Origin: Roseovarius amoyensis
Lineage (GTDB): Bacteria; Pseudomonadota; Alphaproteobacteria; Rhodobacterales; Rhodobacteraceae
Assembly: GCF_003260265.1 (NCBI RefSeq)
Contig: NZ_QITQ01000016.1
Location: 1 to 64,000 of the forward strand
Direction of reading: 5' to 3'
DNA length: 64,000 nt
In this document: positions 16,471 through 26,345 of the stretch, one piece after another
Numbering within the stretch: position 1 is the first letter of the stretch
Layout of the letters: each line of letters opens with the position of its first letter
Translations under genes and position numbers: made by a program
The notes under the pieces: model-generated
Seen by the model: only the letters and a program-made list of their open reading frames with translations
Told to the model about the DNA's origin: nothing
The model's database searches: none

Positions 16471-18144
16471 ATGGCGGACGCAGCCATTCACGGCCACGGA
16501 CACGACGACACGCGCGGTTTCTTTACCCGCTGGTTCATGTCCACCAACCACAAGGACATCGGGATCCTCTACCTGGTCACCGCGGCTGCGGCCGGGTTGG
16601 TCGCGGTTCTCTTCACCGTCTACATGCGGATGGAACTGATGCATCCCGGCGTGCAGTACATGTGTCTCGAAGGGGCGCGCCTGACGGCCGCCGCGGCGGG
16701 CGAATGCACGCCCAACGGGCACCTGTGGAACGTGATGATCACCTATCACGGCGTGCTGATGATGTTCTTCGTGGTCATCCCGGCGCTGTTCGGCGGCTTT
16801 GGCAACTTCCTGATGCCGCTGCAGATCGGCGCGCCGGACATGGCGTTCCCGCGGATGAACAACCTCAGCTACTGGATGTACGTTGCCGGTGTCGGGCTGG
16901 GGGTTGCCTCGCTTCTCAGCCCAGGCGGCAACAGCCAGTTGGGTTCGGGCGTGGGCTGGGTGCTCTACCCGCCGCTTTCGACCTCCGAGGCGGGCATGTC
17001 GATGGACCTGGCGATCTTTGCCGTGCACCTGTCGGGCGCGTCGTCGATCCTGGGCGCGATCAACATGATCACCACCTTCCTGAACATGCGCGCGCCGGGC
17101 ATGACCCTGTTCAAGGTGCCGCTGTTTTCGTGGTCGATCTTTGTCACCGCCTGGATGATCCTGCTGGCGCTGCCGGTGCTGGCCGGTGCCATCACCATGC
17201 TGCTGACCGACCGCAATTTCGGCACCACCTTCTTTGATCCCGCCGGTGGCGGCGACCCGGTGCTGTACCAGCACATCCTGTGGTTCTTCGGGCATCCCGA
17301 GGTCTATATCATCATCATCCCCGGCTTCGGCATCATCAGCCACGTCATCTCCACCTTCTCGCGCAAGCCGATCTTCGGCTACCTGCCGATGGTCTGGGCG
17401 ATGATCGCGATCGGGGTTCTGGGCTTTATCGTCTGGGCGCACCACATGTACACGGTGGGGCTGTCGGTCAGCCAGCAGAGCTATTTCATGCTGGCCACGA
17501 TGGTGATCGCGGTGCCCACGGGCATCAAGGTGTTCTCCTGGATCGCCACCATGTGGGGCGGCTCGATCGAACTGAAGGCGCCGATGCTGTGGGCCTTCGG
17601 GTTCCTGTTTCTCTTCACCGTGGGCGGCGTCACGGGCATCGTCCTGTCGCAGGCCGGCGTCGACCGGGCCTATCACGACACCTATTATGTCGTGGCGCAC
17701 TTCCACTATGTGATGAGCCTTGGCGCCGTCTTTGCCATCTTTGCCGGGGTCTATTTCTACTTCGGCAAGTTCACCGGACGGCAATACCCCGAATGGGCGG
17801 CCAAGCTGCATTTCTGGATGATGTTCATCGGCTCGAACCTGACCTTCTTCCCGCAGCACTTTCTGGGACGGCAGGGCATGCCGCGGCGCTATATCGACTA
17901 CCCCGAGGCGTTCGCCTACTGGAACTGGTGGTCGTCGCTGGGCGCCTTCATCGCCTTCGCGTCGTTCGTGTTCTTCCTCGGTGTGGTGTTCTACTCGCTC
18001 TTCCGCGGGGCGCGGGTGACGCAGGCGAATTACTGGAACGAATACGCCGACACGCTGGAATGGACGGTGTCCTCGCCCCCGCCCGAGCACACCTTTGAAA
18101 TCCTGCCCAAGCAGGAAGACTGGGACAAGGGCCACGCACACTAG
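16471..18144 (+). CDS. ctaD: Cytochrome c oxidase (aa3-type) subunit I
   Basis: This is the catalytic heme a / heme a3-CuB subunit that reduces O2 and pumps protons in the inner membrane. The 557-aa protein has twelve membrane segments and the hallmark GHPEVY at residues 274-279 (His275 CuB ligand cross-linked to Tyr279), AHHMYTVG for the other CuB histidines, and [11 protein letters not shown] for the heme a and a3 ligands. AGGAGG precedes the ATG at 16471. Genes for subunits II and III are absent nearby; this isolated position is usual in Rhodobacter and Paracoccus relatives. A strong terminator follows. Confidence 0.97.
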   Translation: MADAAIHGHGHDDTRGFFTRWFMSTNHKDIGILYLVTAAAAGLVAVLFTVYMRMELMHPGVQYMCLEGARLTAAAAGECTPNGHLWNVMITYHGVLMMFFVVIPALFGGFGNFLMPLQIGAPDMAFPRMNNLSYWMYVAGVGLGVASLLSPGGNSQLGSGVGWVLYPPLSTSEAGMSMDLAIFAVHLSGASSILGAINMITTFLNMRAPGMTLFKVPLFSWSIFVTAWMILLALPVLAGAITMLLTDRNFGTTFFDPAGGGDPVLYQHILWFFGHPEVYIIIIPGFGIISHVISTFSRKPIFGYLPMVWAMIAIGVLGFIVWAHHMYTVGLSVSQQSYFMLATMVIAVPTGIKVFSWIATMWGGSIELKAPMLWAFGFLFLFTVGGVTGIVLSQAGVDRAYHDTYYVVAHFHYVMSLGAVFAIFAGVYFYFGKFTGRQYPEWAAKLHFWMMFIGSNLTFFPQHFLGRQGMPRRYIDYPEAFAYWNWWSSLGAFIAFASFVFFLGVVFYSLFRGARVTQANYWNEYADTLEWTVSSPPPEHTFEILPKQEDWDKGHAH

Positions 18145-18167
18145 GTGCAGCGGCTCATGACAATCGG

Positions 18168-18198
18168 ACAGGCCCCGGATCATTCCGGGGCCTGTTTT
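18168..18198 (+). terminator. Rho-independent terminator of ctaD
   Basis: ACAGGCCCCGGA (18168-18179) and TCCGGGGCCTGT (18184-18195) form a perfect 12-bp stem with a TCAT loop, followed by TTTTC, 24 bp after the ctaD stop. Confidence 0.9.
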
Positions 18199-18357
18199 CG
18201 TTACGGACCCCGGGATGCCGGAAACAGCGCACGACCTGGCGGGCCCCTATCCTCAATCCTGCCGCGTCCGGCTGCGCAGCCGTCGCATTCGTCCTTTCCC
18301 CGCCGGGACAGCGCATGCTATCCCCCGCGGCACTGCCCCCCGGGAAAGGACAAGGAA

Positions 18358-19287
18358 ATGTCCAACGAGATCCGCCTCGCATTCGAGCACCCCGACGCGC
18401 GGGCCGACGCCACCGCGCCCGATGGCCCGCTCGACCGTATCTCGGTGCGCGATCATATCGTCGAGGTCGAGATCGGCGCCTTTCAGGCAGAGCGCGGCAC
18501 CACACAGCGTGTCAGTTTCAACGTGGTGGTCGAGGTGCGCCCGCAGGGCGACCCCATCGACGACGATGTCGACCGCATCCTGAGCTACGACAAGGTGACC
18601 GAGGCGATCGAGGCGGCGCTGGCCGAAGAGCGGCTCAACCTGCTCGAAACACTGGCCGAACGCATCGCCGAACGCATCCTGCTGGAACCACGCGCGGTGC
18701 GCACCTTCGTGCGTATCGAAAAGCTCGACCGCGGCCCCGGCGCGCTGGGGGTCGAGATCGTGCGCTCGATCGCCGACCTGCGCACCCGCCCGATCAGCCC
18801 GCAGCCCGACAGCGCGCCCCGCCCGCATGTCGTCTTTCTGGGCAACGACGCGATCGCCTCGCCCAATCTCGGCAACTGGCTCGACCAGCTCGAGGCCCGC
18901 GCCGAACCGGTGATCCTGTGCGTCGGGTCCGCCGACACGCCCATACCCCGGACCGGCCACAAGATGACCCAGCGGCGCATTGACCTGCTGGCGCTGGAAC
19001 AGAACGCCTGGATGCTGGCCGCCCGCGACCACCGCTGCGTGGTGGTGGGCACGCGCACCGAACTGGACTGGTCGATGAAACACGGCCAGATCAGCGTCTG
19101 GGCGCCGTCCAAGATCGTGCTGGACGCGGTCGACGGCCCCGCGTCCGGCCCCGACGACCCGGTGGCGCTGTCAGCCTGGTTCGCCGGCCATATCGGCGCA
19201 TCCGACCTGCTGGTGATCGGCGCCGCGCCGCCAAAGGCCTGTGCCGTGCCGGTGCTGTTGCAGGACATTGCGCAATCGGGGCTGTAG
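18358..19287 (+). CDS. folB: Dihydroneopterin aldolase with extra C-terminal domain
   Basis: FolB converts dihydroneopterin to hydroxymethyl-dihydropterin in folate synthesis. Residues about 25-140 match the FolB/tunnelling fold (DRISVRDHIVEVEIGAFQAERG; SYDKVTEAIEAAL; LNLLETLAERIAERIL). A normal FolB is about 120 aa, but this protein is 309 aa. The extra part from about residue 155 (HVVFLGNDAIASPNLGNWLDQL ... DPVALSAWFAGHIGASDLLVIG) is a separate alpha/beta domain, faintly like an amino-acid-kinase fold (inference). The start at 18358 follows AAAGGACAAGG. folP follows after 44 bp. Confidence 0.85.
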   Translation: MSNEIRLAFEHPDARADATAPDGPLDRISVRDHIVEVEIGAFQAERGTTQRVSFNVVVEVRPQGDPIDDDVDRILSYDKVTEAIEAALAEERLNLLETLAERIAERILLEPRAVRTFVRIEKLDRGPGALGVEIVRSIADLRTRPISPQPDSAPRPHVVFLGNDAIASPNLGNWLDQLEARAEPVILCVGSADTPIPRTGHKMTQRRIDLLALEQNAWMLAARDHRCVVVGTRTELDWSMKHGQISVWAPSKIVLDAVDGPASGPDDPVALSAWFAGHIGASDLLVIGAAPPKACAVPVLLQDIAQSGL

Positions 19288-19331
19288 GAACTGGCCGCTG
19301 CCCCGATCACCACCACAGCGGACATGATGCC

Positions 19332-20342
19332 ATGACCTATTTCCGTCCCATCCCCCGCACCGACCATGCCCGCCCCGAGGGGGCGCAGCGGCTTGCCGGG
19401 GGCTGGTGCTGGTTCGACACCGTCGAAGTGTTGCAACGCGATGCCCCGTCACGGCTGGTGCCGGCGCGGGATATTCCCGCCGATGTTCTGGCGCGCCTCA
19501 CCGCCCCGCGCGCGGCCATTGCCGGGCTGAACCTGGGCATGCCGCGCCTGATGGGCATCCTGAACGTCACGCCCGACAGCTTTTCCGATGGCGGACGGCA
19601 CAACGCACCTGACACCGCACTGGCCCATGCCCGCGCCATGCTGGCGGATGGGGCCGACCTCATCGACGTGGGTGGCGAATCGACCCGTCCGGGCGCGGCG
19701 CTGGTGCCGGTGGCGGACGAGATCAGCCGCACCGCCCCGGTCATTGCCGCCATTCGCGCCGGCTGTGACGCGCCTATTTCCATCGACACGCGCAAGGCCT
19801 CCGTGGCCCGCACCGCGCATCAGGCCGGCGCGAATTTCGTCAACGATGTCGCCGGGCTGACCTTTGATCCCGAACTTGCCCCCTTTTGCGCCGAAACCGG
19901 CCTGCCGGTCTGCGTCATGCACGCCCAGGGCACGCCCGAGGTGATGCAGAAAGACCCGCGCTATGACGACGTGGTGCTGGATGTCTATGACTGGCTGGAA
20001 GGGCGCATAAAGGCGTTGGAGGCAGCGGGCATCCCCCGCGCGCGCATCGTGGTCGACCCCGGCATCGGTTTTGGCAAGACGCTGGAACACAACCTAGACC
20101 TGCTGCGCAATCTCGCACTCTTTCACGCGCTGGGGTGTGCGGTGCTGCTGGGGGTGTCGCGCAAGCGGTTCATCGGCACGCTGGGCGGGGCGGAAAACGC
20201 AGCCGACCGCACACCGGGCTCAATCGCGGTGGCGCTGGCGGGGGTGGCACAGGGGGTGCAGATGCTGCGGGTCCACGACGTGGCCGAAACCGCGCAGGCG
20301 CTGCGGCTGTGGCAGGCGGTGATGCCGGGGATAACAGGCTGA
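19332..20342 (+). CDS. folP: Dihydropteroate synthase
   Basis: DHPS condenses hydroxymethyl-dihydropterin diphosphate with p-aminobenzoate to dihydropteroate, and is the target of sulfonamides. The 336-aa protein shows MGILNVTPDSFSDGG (pterin-site signature), LIDVGGESTRPGA, DTRKASVAR, and DPGIGFGKTLEHN followed by GVSRKRFIG. The N-terminal 70 residues extend beyond the E. coli enzyme, as is common in this order. It is in an operon with folB. glmM, often next to folP in this group, is not here; the next gene is convergent. Confidence 0.95.
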   Translation: MTYFRPIPRTDHARPEGAQRLAGGWCWFDTVEVLQRDAPSRLVPARDIPADVLARLTAPRAAIAGLNLGMPRLMGILNVTPDSFSDGGRHNAPDTALAHARAMLADGADLIDVGGESTRPGAALVPVADEISRTAPVIAAIRAGCDAPISIDTRKASVARTAHQAGANFVNDVAGLTFDPELAPFCAETGLPVCVMHAQGTPEVMQKDPRYDDVVLDVYDWLEGRIKALEAAGIPRARIVVDPGIGFGKTLEHNLDLLRNLALFHALGCAVLLGVSRKRFIGTLGGAENAADRTPGSIAVALAGVAQGVQMLRVHDVAETAQALRLWQAVMPGITG

Positions 20343-20361
20343 TCCGGCGACACCCGCCGCC

Positions 20362-21279
20362 CTATCCCCGCCGAAAGAGCCGCGACAACGCGCCAAGCTG
20401 GCTCAGCACCACGCCGGACAGGATCAGCACCATCGCCAGCAGCAGGCTGGGCGGCAGCGGCTCGGCCAGCAACGTCACGCCGAAGATGACCGACCACACC
20501 GGCACCTGGTAATTGACAAGGCTCATGAAGACCGGACCGGCATCGCGGATGACATGCACCAGCAGCACCTGCGCTGCACCTGTCGGAAAGAGCCCCAGAA
20601 ACAACAGCGCCAGAGCACTCTTCAACGGCATCGCCTGCGGCAGACCCTCGACATAAAGTGCATAGGGCGTGAACACCACAGCCGCCACCAGCAGCACCGC
20701 CGCCGCCAGTGCCAGCAGATCGACGGCCGGGCACAGGCGTGTCAGGATCGCCCCCACGGCATAGCCGCACGCCGCGCCGATACAGGCCAGCCGGGCCAGC
20801 AGTTCCAGGTCATCGCCGGTCGAGCGGAACGCGCCGGCGCCGATCAGCACCACCACCCCGACCGTGCCGATCAATAGGCCCGCCAGCCGCCGCAGGCTCA
20901 GCCGTTCGCCGGGAACGAGGACATGCGCCAGCGGCAGGATCAGCAGCGGCACCGCCGCCATGCAAACCCCGGCAAAGCCCGAGGCAACGACCTGCTGCCC
21001 CCAACTGAGCAGCGCAAAGGGGATGGCATTGGAACAAAGCGCCAGCGCCAGAACAGATATCCAGATCCGCCCCGCCGTGCGACCCCGCAAGGGAGGCAGG
21101 CCGTGACCGGTGGCATAGGCGATCGACACCAGCAGCGCCGCCCCCAGGCACAGCCGTATCGCCACCACCATCAGCGGTCCCGTCCCCTGCAAGGCTACGG
21201 TCGTGGACATGAAGGACGCCCCCCAGATGATACCGAGGGCGGTGATGCGCAGCCAGTTGACGGGGCGGATGTCCTGCAT
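20362..21279 (-). CDS. EamA/DMT-family exporter
   Basis: This 305-aa inner-membrane protein has ten predicted helices in two EamA repeats (ITALGIIWGASFMSTTVAL at the start; LALLFLGLFPTGAAQVLLVHVI in the second half). EamA proteins export amino acids, nucleobases or other small metabolites; the substrate is not evident. It lies downstream of ilvC on the same strand, but a terminator intervenes (21303-21335), so it is likely transcribed separately. It ends 20 bp from the convergent folP gene. Confidence 0.85.
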   Translation of the reverse strand: MQDIRPVNWLRITALGIIWGASFMSTTVALQGTGPLMVVAIRLCLGAALLVSIAYATGHGLPPLRGRTAGRIWISVLALALCSNAIPFALLSWGQQVVASGFAGVCMAAVPLLILPLAHVLVPGERLSLRRLAGLLIGTVGVVVLIGAGAFRSTGDDLELLARLACIGAACGYAVGAILTRLCPAVDLLALAAAVLLVAAVVFTPYALYVEGLPQAMPLKSALALLFLGLFPTGAAQVLLVHVIRDAGPVFMSLVNYQVPVWSVIFGVTLLAEPLPPSLLLAMVLILSGVVLSQLGALSRLFRRG

Positions 21280-21302
21280 CGTGGTGGTCCAGTTGAAACG
21301 CC

Positions 21303-21335
21303 AAGAAAAAGGGGCAGCCGCAGCCGGCCGCCCCT
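21303..21335 (-). terminator. Rho-independent terminator of ilvC
   Basis: On the minus strand AGGGGC-GGCCG pairs with CGGCT-GCCCCT around a GCTG loop (11 bp including one G-U), followed directly by TTTTTC. It is positioned 25 bp after the ilvC stop codon. Confidence 0.85.
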
Positions 21336-21360
21336 CGCATCGGTTGTCAGATGACAGCCA

Positions 21361-22505
<1,145 letters not shown>

Positions 22506-22519
22506 TTTTTGAGAAAATC

Positions 22520-22975
22520 ATGCTTGACGACACCGACCGATGGATTTTGCGCCACTACCAGCACGACCCCGGGCTGGCCAATGCCGACCTGGCCGCGCGC
22601 GCCGGGCTGACACCCGCCACCTGCGCGCGCAGGCTGGAACGGCTGCGCGCCGACGGCATCCTGCGCGGGGTGCGCGCGGTGATCGACTGGCGGGCGCTGG
22701 GTTACGAGGTCGAGGTGTCGCTGCGCGTGTCGCTGGAGAAATCCGACCCGCGCGCCTTCGACGAATTCCTGGAAGCGGCGCGGCAGGTGCCCGAGGTGAT
22801 CGAGATACAGACCTTCCTGGGCCGGGTGGACCTGCGGCTGGCGGTCGTCGCCCGCGACATGGGGCATTATCAGCAGATCTATCGCAGCGCCATCCTGGGG
22901 CTGCCGCATATCGCCGATGTCGAGGCGCTGATGCATGTCGCGCAGATCAAGACGCAGGAGGTGCTGCCGCTGTGA
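22520..22975 (+). CDS. Lrp/AsnC-family transcriptional regulator (first of tandem pair)
   Basis: This 151-aa protein has an N-terminal helix-turn-helix (DTDRWILRHYQHDPGLANADLAARAGLT with RRLERLRADGIL) and a C-terminal RAM domain (DPRAFDEFLEAARQVPEVIEIQTFLGRVDLRLAV). It is a complete Lrp-type DNA-binding, amino-acid-sensing protein. The following gene overlaps its stop by 4 bp (GTGA) and encodes a paralogue, so the two are coupled and may form hetero-oligomers. Divergence from ilvC suggests control of branched-chain amino-acid synthesis. Confidence 0.9.
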   Translation: MLDDTDRWILRHYQHDPGLANADLAARAGLTPATCARRLERLRADGILRGVRAVIDWRALGYEVEVSLRVSLEKSDPRAFDEFLEAARQVPEVIEIQTFLGRVDLRLAVVARDMGHYQQIYRSAILGLPHIADVEALMHVAQIKTQEVLPL

Positions 22976-23430
22976 TCGAGCTGGACACCACCGACCGGCA
23001 GCTCTTGCGCGAGCTGGAGCGCGACGCCACCCAGAGCGCCAGCGCGCTGGGGCGCAAGCTGGGCCTGTCGCAGCCCGCCGCCTGGCGGCGCATCCACCGC
23101 CTGCACGAAAGCGGCGCGATCAAGGGGTTGCGGCTGGACCTGGACACCGAAAGGCTGGGTTTCGGCGTGTCGGTGTTCCTGGGCGTCAAGCTGGCGACCA
23201 AGGGCCGCGTCGGCATCGCCGAGTTCGAACGCGCGGTCACGGCCATCCCCGAGGTACAGACAATCGAACATATCCTGGGGCTGTTCGACTATCGCCTGCG
23301 GGTGGTGGCGCGCGACATCCCCGATTTCGAACGTGTCCTGCGGCGGCGCATCATGATGCTGCCCGGCGTGGGCGAGGTCGAGGCCAACGTGCTGCTGAGC
23401 GAGGAACGCCGCCCCGGCCCGATTGGCTGA
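22972..23430 (+). CDS. Lrp/AsnC-family transcriptional regulator (second of tandem pair)
   Basis: This 152-aa protein starts at a GTG overlapping the upstream stop. It has the HTH (DTTDRQLLRELERDATQSASALGRKLGLS...AWRRIHRLHESGAIKG) and the RAM domain (VGIAEFERAVTAIPEVQTIEHILGLFDYRLRV). Both genes of the pair are full length and differ in sequence, so this is an old duplication. Overlapping Lrp-like pairs also occur as siroheme decarboxylase (AhbA/AhbB) in other bacteria, but nothing here points to heme d1 synthesis. Confidence 0.88.
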   Translation: MIELDTTDRQLLRELERDATQSASALGRKLGLSQPAAWRRIHRLHESGAIKGLRLDLDTERLGFGVSVFLGVKLATKGRVGIAEFERAVTAIPEVQTIEHILGLFDYRLRVVARDIPDFERVLRRRIMMLPGVGEVEANVLLSEERRPGPIG

Positions 23431-23508
23431 GGGCGAGGCGGAACAATCGCTTTGCCTCCGGCCATCAGGCGCGCTAGCACTGGCATGACATACCAGGGAG
23501 ACAGGCCC

Positions 23509-24636
23509 ATGACCGCGCTGCGTGATGACATCGACCCGGACGGGTTGCTTGAGTATTCCGTCGTTTTCACCGACCGATCCCTCAATCACATGAGCAAGGC
23601 GTTTCAGCAGGTGATGCGCGACATCGCGGACATGCTGAAAGAGGTCTACAGCGCCGATGGCGTGGCCATCGTTCCCGGCGGCGGCACCTACGGGATGGAG
23701 TCTGTGGCGCGCCAGTTCGGCAACGATGCGCATGCGCTGATCGTGCGCAACGGCTGGTTCTCCTATCGCTGGTCGCAGATATTCGAGACCGGCGGCTTTG
23801 CCGGCAAGACCACCGTCTGCATGGCCCGGCAGACCGGCAATGGCCCGCAGGCGCCCTTTGCCCCCGCCCCGATCGAAGAGGTCGAGGCGCAGATCCGCGA
23901 CGCCCGGCCGGATGTGGTGTTCGCCCCGCATGTGGAAACCTCTGCCGGGATCATCCTGCCCGACGACTATATCACCCGGCTGGCCACGGCCGCGCACGAG
24001 GTCGGCGCGCTGATGGTGCTGGACTGCATCGCCTCGGGCTGCGCCTGGGTCGACATGGGCCGGACCGGCGTCGACGTGCTGATTTCGGCGCCGCAAAAGG
24101 GCTGGTCGGCCTCGCCCTCGGCCGGGTTGGTGATGATGTCCGAGCGCGCGCTGACACGGCTGGAGGCGACCGAGTCGGACAGCTTTGCGCTGGATCTGAA
24201 AAAGTGGCGCGCGATCATGCGCGCCTACGAGGATGGCGGCCACGCCTATCACGCCACCATGCCTACCGATGCGCTGCGTGCGTTCCGGGACACCATGGCC
24301 GAGACCCGCGAATACGGGTTCGAGGCGCTGCGCCAGGCACAATGGGCGCTGGGCGACGGCGTGCGCGAGATGCTAGCGCAACGGGGCGTCGTTTCGGTCG
24401 CAGCCAAGGGATTCGGCGCGCCGGGGGTGGTGGTCAGCTATACCACCGATCCGGAGATCCAGAACGGCAGCAAGTTCGCCGCAGAAGGGATGCAGATCGC
24501 GGCCGGTGTGCCGCTGGCCTGTGACGAGCCAGAGGGCTTCATGACCTTCCGGCTGGGGCTTTTCGGTCTCGACAAGCTTTATGACGTCGAAGGCGCCAAG
24601 GCACGGCTTGCGGCGGTGTTCGACAAGGTGCTCTGA
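23509..24636 (+). CDS. Class V aminotransferase (alanine-glyoxylate / serine-pyruvate type)
   Basis: This 375-aa PLP enzyme of the class V family has the PLP-lysine motif APQKGWSASPSAG (Lys196), the cofactor-phosphate region PGGGTYGMESVARQF, and LVVLDCIASGCAWVD-like residues with the aspartate stacking on PLP. The likely reaction is transamination between glyoxylate or pyruvate and alanine, serine or related amino acids; the exact substrate is not readable. AGGGAGACAGG precedes the ATG. It follows the Lrp pair after about 80 bp and may be read from the same promoter. Confidence 0.85.
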   Translation: MTALRDDIDPDGLLEYSVVFTDRSLNHMSKAFQQVMRDIADMLKEVYSADGVAIVPGGGTYGMESVARQFGNDAHALIVRNGWFSYRWSQIFETGGFAGKTTVCMARQTGNGPQAPFAPAPIEEVEAQIRDARPDVVFAPHVETSAGIILPDDYITRLATAAHEVGALMVLDCIASGCAWVDMGRTGVDVLISAPQKGWSASPSAGLVMMSERALTRLEATESDSFALDLKKWRAIMRAYEDGGHAYHATMPTDALRAFRDTMAETREYGFEALRQAQWALGDGVREMLAQRGVVSVAAKGFGAPGVVVSYTTDPEIQNGSKFAAEGMQIAAGVPLACDEPEGFMTFRLGLFGLDKLYDVEGAKARLAAVFDKVL

Positions 24637-24649
24637 GGGTAGCGGGGCG

Positions 24650-25858
24650 TCAGCCCCGCATCCGAACGCCCAGCCCGAGGCGCATCAGCGTCCGGCGCAC
24701 CGGCTTGATCGAGTGCAGCATATCCAGACCAAAGGCGCGCGCGTCGCGCAGCGGCTGCGCGTGGGCCATCGACGCACGGTCAAGCAGGTCGATCCCCGCG
24801 ACCCGCGCCGCGATGTCGGGATGGCGGCGGCGGTGATAGGCCTGCAGCATCTCCGCCTCGCCCAGCCGGTCGGGGGCGGCGCGCGCCAGGTCCAGCAGCG
24901 CCGCCATGTCGGCCAGGCTCATGTTCAGGCCCTGCGCGCCGATGGGCGGCACCACATGCGCAGCCTCGGCCACCAGCGCCATACGCTCGGCCCACATGCG
25001 AGAGGCGATGCGCCCGATGATCGGCCAGACCGTCCGGCGCGAGGCCAGCGAAAGCGGGCCAAGGACATGGCAGGAACGTTCGTTCATCGCCGCCTCGAAC
25101 TCTGCCTCGGGCAGCGCGGCAAGGCGCAGCGCCTCTGGCCCCGTTTCCATCCACACGACAGCCGATGACGGGCGGCCCTGGTAGTCGGGCAGCGGGACCA
25201 GCGTGAACGGCCCGCCTGAGCGGTGAATTTCGGTCGAGACATTGTCATGCGGCACCGGGTGCGTGACGGCAAAGGCCAGCGCCTTTTGTCCATAGCGCAG
25301 CGTCTTTGCGCTGATCCCCGCCGCCCGGCGCAGGGCCGAATCGCGCCCGTCCGCTGCGATCACCAGCCGGCAGCGCAACCGCGTGCCATCGCTGAGCGAT
25401 ACCACCGCCCCGCTCTGGCGGGTAAAGACCGATTTGACGCCGGTGCCGGGGCGGAATTCTGCCCCCTCCAGCGTTTCCAGATGGGACACCATCTCGCGCC
25501 GTAACAGCCAGTTGGGCAGGTTCCAGCCGAACGGCAGGTCTGAAATGTCGGCGGCGTTGAATTCCTTGATCAGCCGCGCCTCGGGCTCTGGCCCGCCGGC
25601 ATCGACGATGCGCATCACCTGCAGCGGCGCGGCATGTTCGGCCAGCCGTTGCCACAGCCCGGCCTCATCCAGCAGTTCGCGGGCGGGCTGCAGAAAGGCG
25701 GTGGTGCGCAAGTCGGCGCCCTCGGCATCGCGTTCGGTCACCGGCGGGGCGGGATCGACACAGATCACGCTGAACCCGGCCTTGCCAAAGACACTGGCCG
25801 CCGTCAGCCCGGCGACGCCGCCGCCCGCCACAACGATATCGCAATCAAACCCGGTCAT
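24650..25858 (-). CDS. UbiH/COQ6-type FAD-dependent monooxygenase
   Basis: This 402-aa flavoprotein hydroxylase is of the ubiquinone-biosynthesis family. It has the GxGxxG FAD motif VAGGGVAGLTAASVFGKAG at the N-terminus, LVIAADGRDSALRRAAGI (the DG motif, about residue 155), and the second FAD motif LVAEAAHVVPPIGAQGLNMSLADMAAL (about residue 285). The probable role is ring hydroxylation in ubiquinone synthesis; which position (UbiH, UbiF or UbiL type) cannot be said. GGAGGGCGG precedes the ATG at 25858. It is convergent with the aminotransferase gene. Confidence 0.88.
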   Translation of the reverse strand: MTGFDCDIVVAGGGVAGLTAASVFGKAGFSVICVDPAPPVTERDAEGADLRTTAFLQPARELLDEAGLWQRLAEHAAPLQVMRIVDAGGPEPEARLIKEFNAADISDLPFGWNLPNWLLRREMVSHLETLEGAEFRPGTGVKSVFTRQSGAVVSLSDGTRLRCRLVIAADGRDSALRRAAGISAKTLRYGQKALAFAVTHPVPHDNVSTEIHRSGGPFTLVPLPDYQGRPSSAVVWMETGPEALRLAALPEAEFEAAMNERSCHVLGPLSLASRRTVWPIIGRIASRMWAERMALVAEAAHVVPPIGAQGLNMSLADMAALLDLARAAPDRLGEAEMLQAYHRRRHPDIAARVAGIDLLDRASMAHAQPLRDARAFGLDMLHSIKPVRRTLMRLGLGVRMRG

Positions 25859-26013
25859 CGCACCGCCCTCCGTCAGCCGATACATAGGCGGCAGCGGCGG
25901 CGGGGGCCAGCCCCCGGGGCCGGGCCGCGCGAAATCGCGTCTCGCGCTCCTCCCAGATCGCCGTACGCCATCCTGCACAACCCGGCCCGGCGCGAGGACA
26001 GGGCTTTCACCCC

Positions 26014-26247
26014 TTAGGTGCGCGAAATCGCGAGCAGCGTCAGCCAGACCACAGGCACCAGCGCCACTGCCGGCAGGTACAGCCCCGGCACACCCCACAA
26101 TACCACCGCGCCCGCCCAAAGGGCGACAAGGGCAAGGACCACCGCCACGATCAGAACCTCCTGCCGCGACATGCGCCAGTCGTGAACCTCGTGGTCGTGA
26201 TCGGCCTTGGTTTCGGATTCGGGGGCAATGCTGTGGGGGGCGTTCAT
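26014..26247 (-). CDS. Small membrane protein, two transmembrane segments
   Basis: This 77-aa protein has an acidic/histidine-rich N-terminus (DHDHEVHDWRMSRQE) and two hydrophobic helices at about residues 30-50 and 52-72. It is not assigned to a family. The His/Asp cluster could bind metal, but this is only a suggestion. GGAGAGCC precedes the ATG. A perfect 9-bp inverted repeat lies just upstream (26264-26284), making specific regulation likely. Confidence 0.7.
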   Translation of the reverse strand: MNAPHSIAPESETKADHDHEVHDWRMSRQEVLIVAVVLALVALWAGAVVLWGVPGLYLPAVALVPVVWLTLLAISRT

Positions 26248-26263
26248 CGATGGCTCTCCGTTA

Positions 26264-26284
26264 AGATGATTCTAGGAATCATCT
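26264..26284. promoter_or_regulatory. Perfect inverted repeat upstream of the 77-aa membrane protein
   Basis: AGATGATTC-TAG-GAATCATCT is a perfect 9+9-bp inverted repeat, 17 bp before the start codon on the minus strand. It is AT-richer than its surroundings and contains TGA-N9-TCA, the pattern described for RirA/iron-responsive boxes in alphaproteobacteria. An operator role is likely; the regulator is a guess. Confidence 0.5.
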
Positions 26285-26345
26285 AGTCGAACCACCCCGA
26301 CATGGAACCCGCACTGGCCGCTGCATTTCGCCGCAGACAGGTGGC

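Noticed and set aside
16363-18183. 606-codon minus-strand frame opposite ctaD
   Set aside because: Its low-complexity His/Arg/Asp composition is typical of the complement of a membrane-protein gene; ctaD itself is unmistakable.
22520-23430. Tandem Lrp-like genes as siroheme decarboxylase (AhbA/AhbB, NirDL type)
   Set aside because: Both carry ordinary HTH-RAM layouts, and they sit beside ilvC rather than heme d1 or alternative heme genes.
22879-24342. 487-codon minus-strand frame opposite the Lrp and aminotransferase genes
   Set aside because: It spans two well-supported genes on the other strand and lacks motifs.
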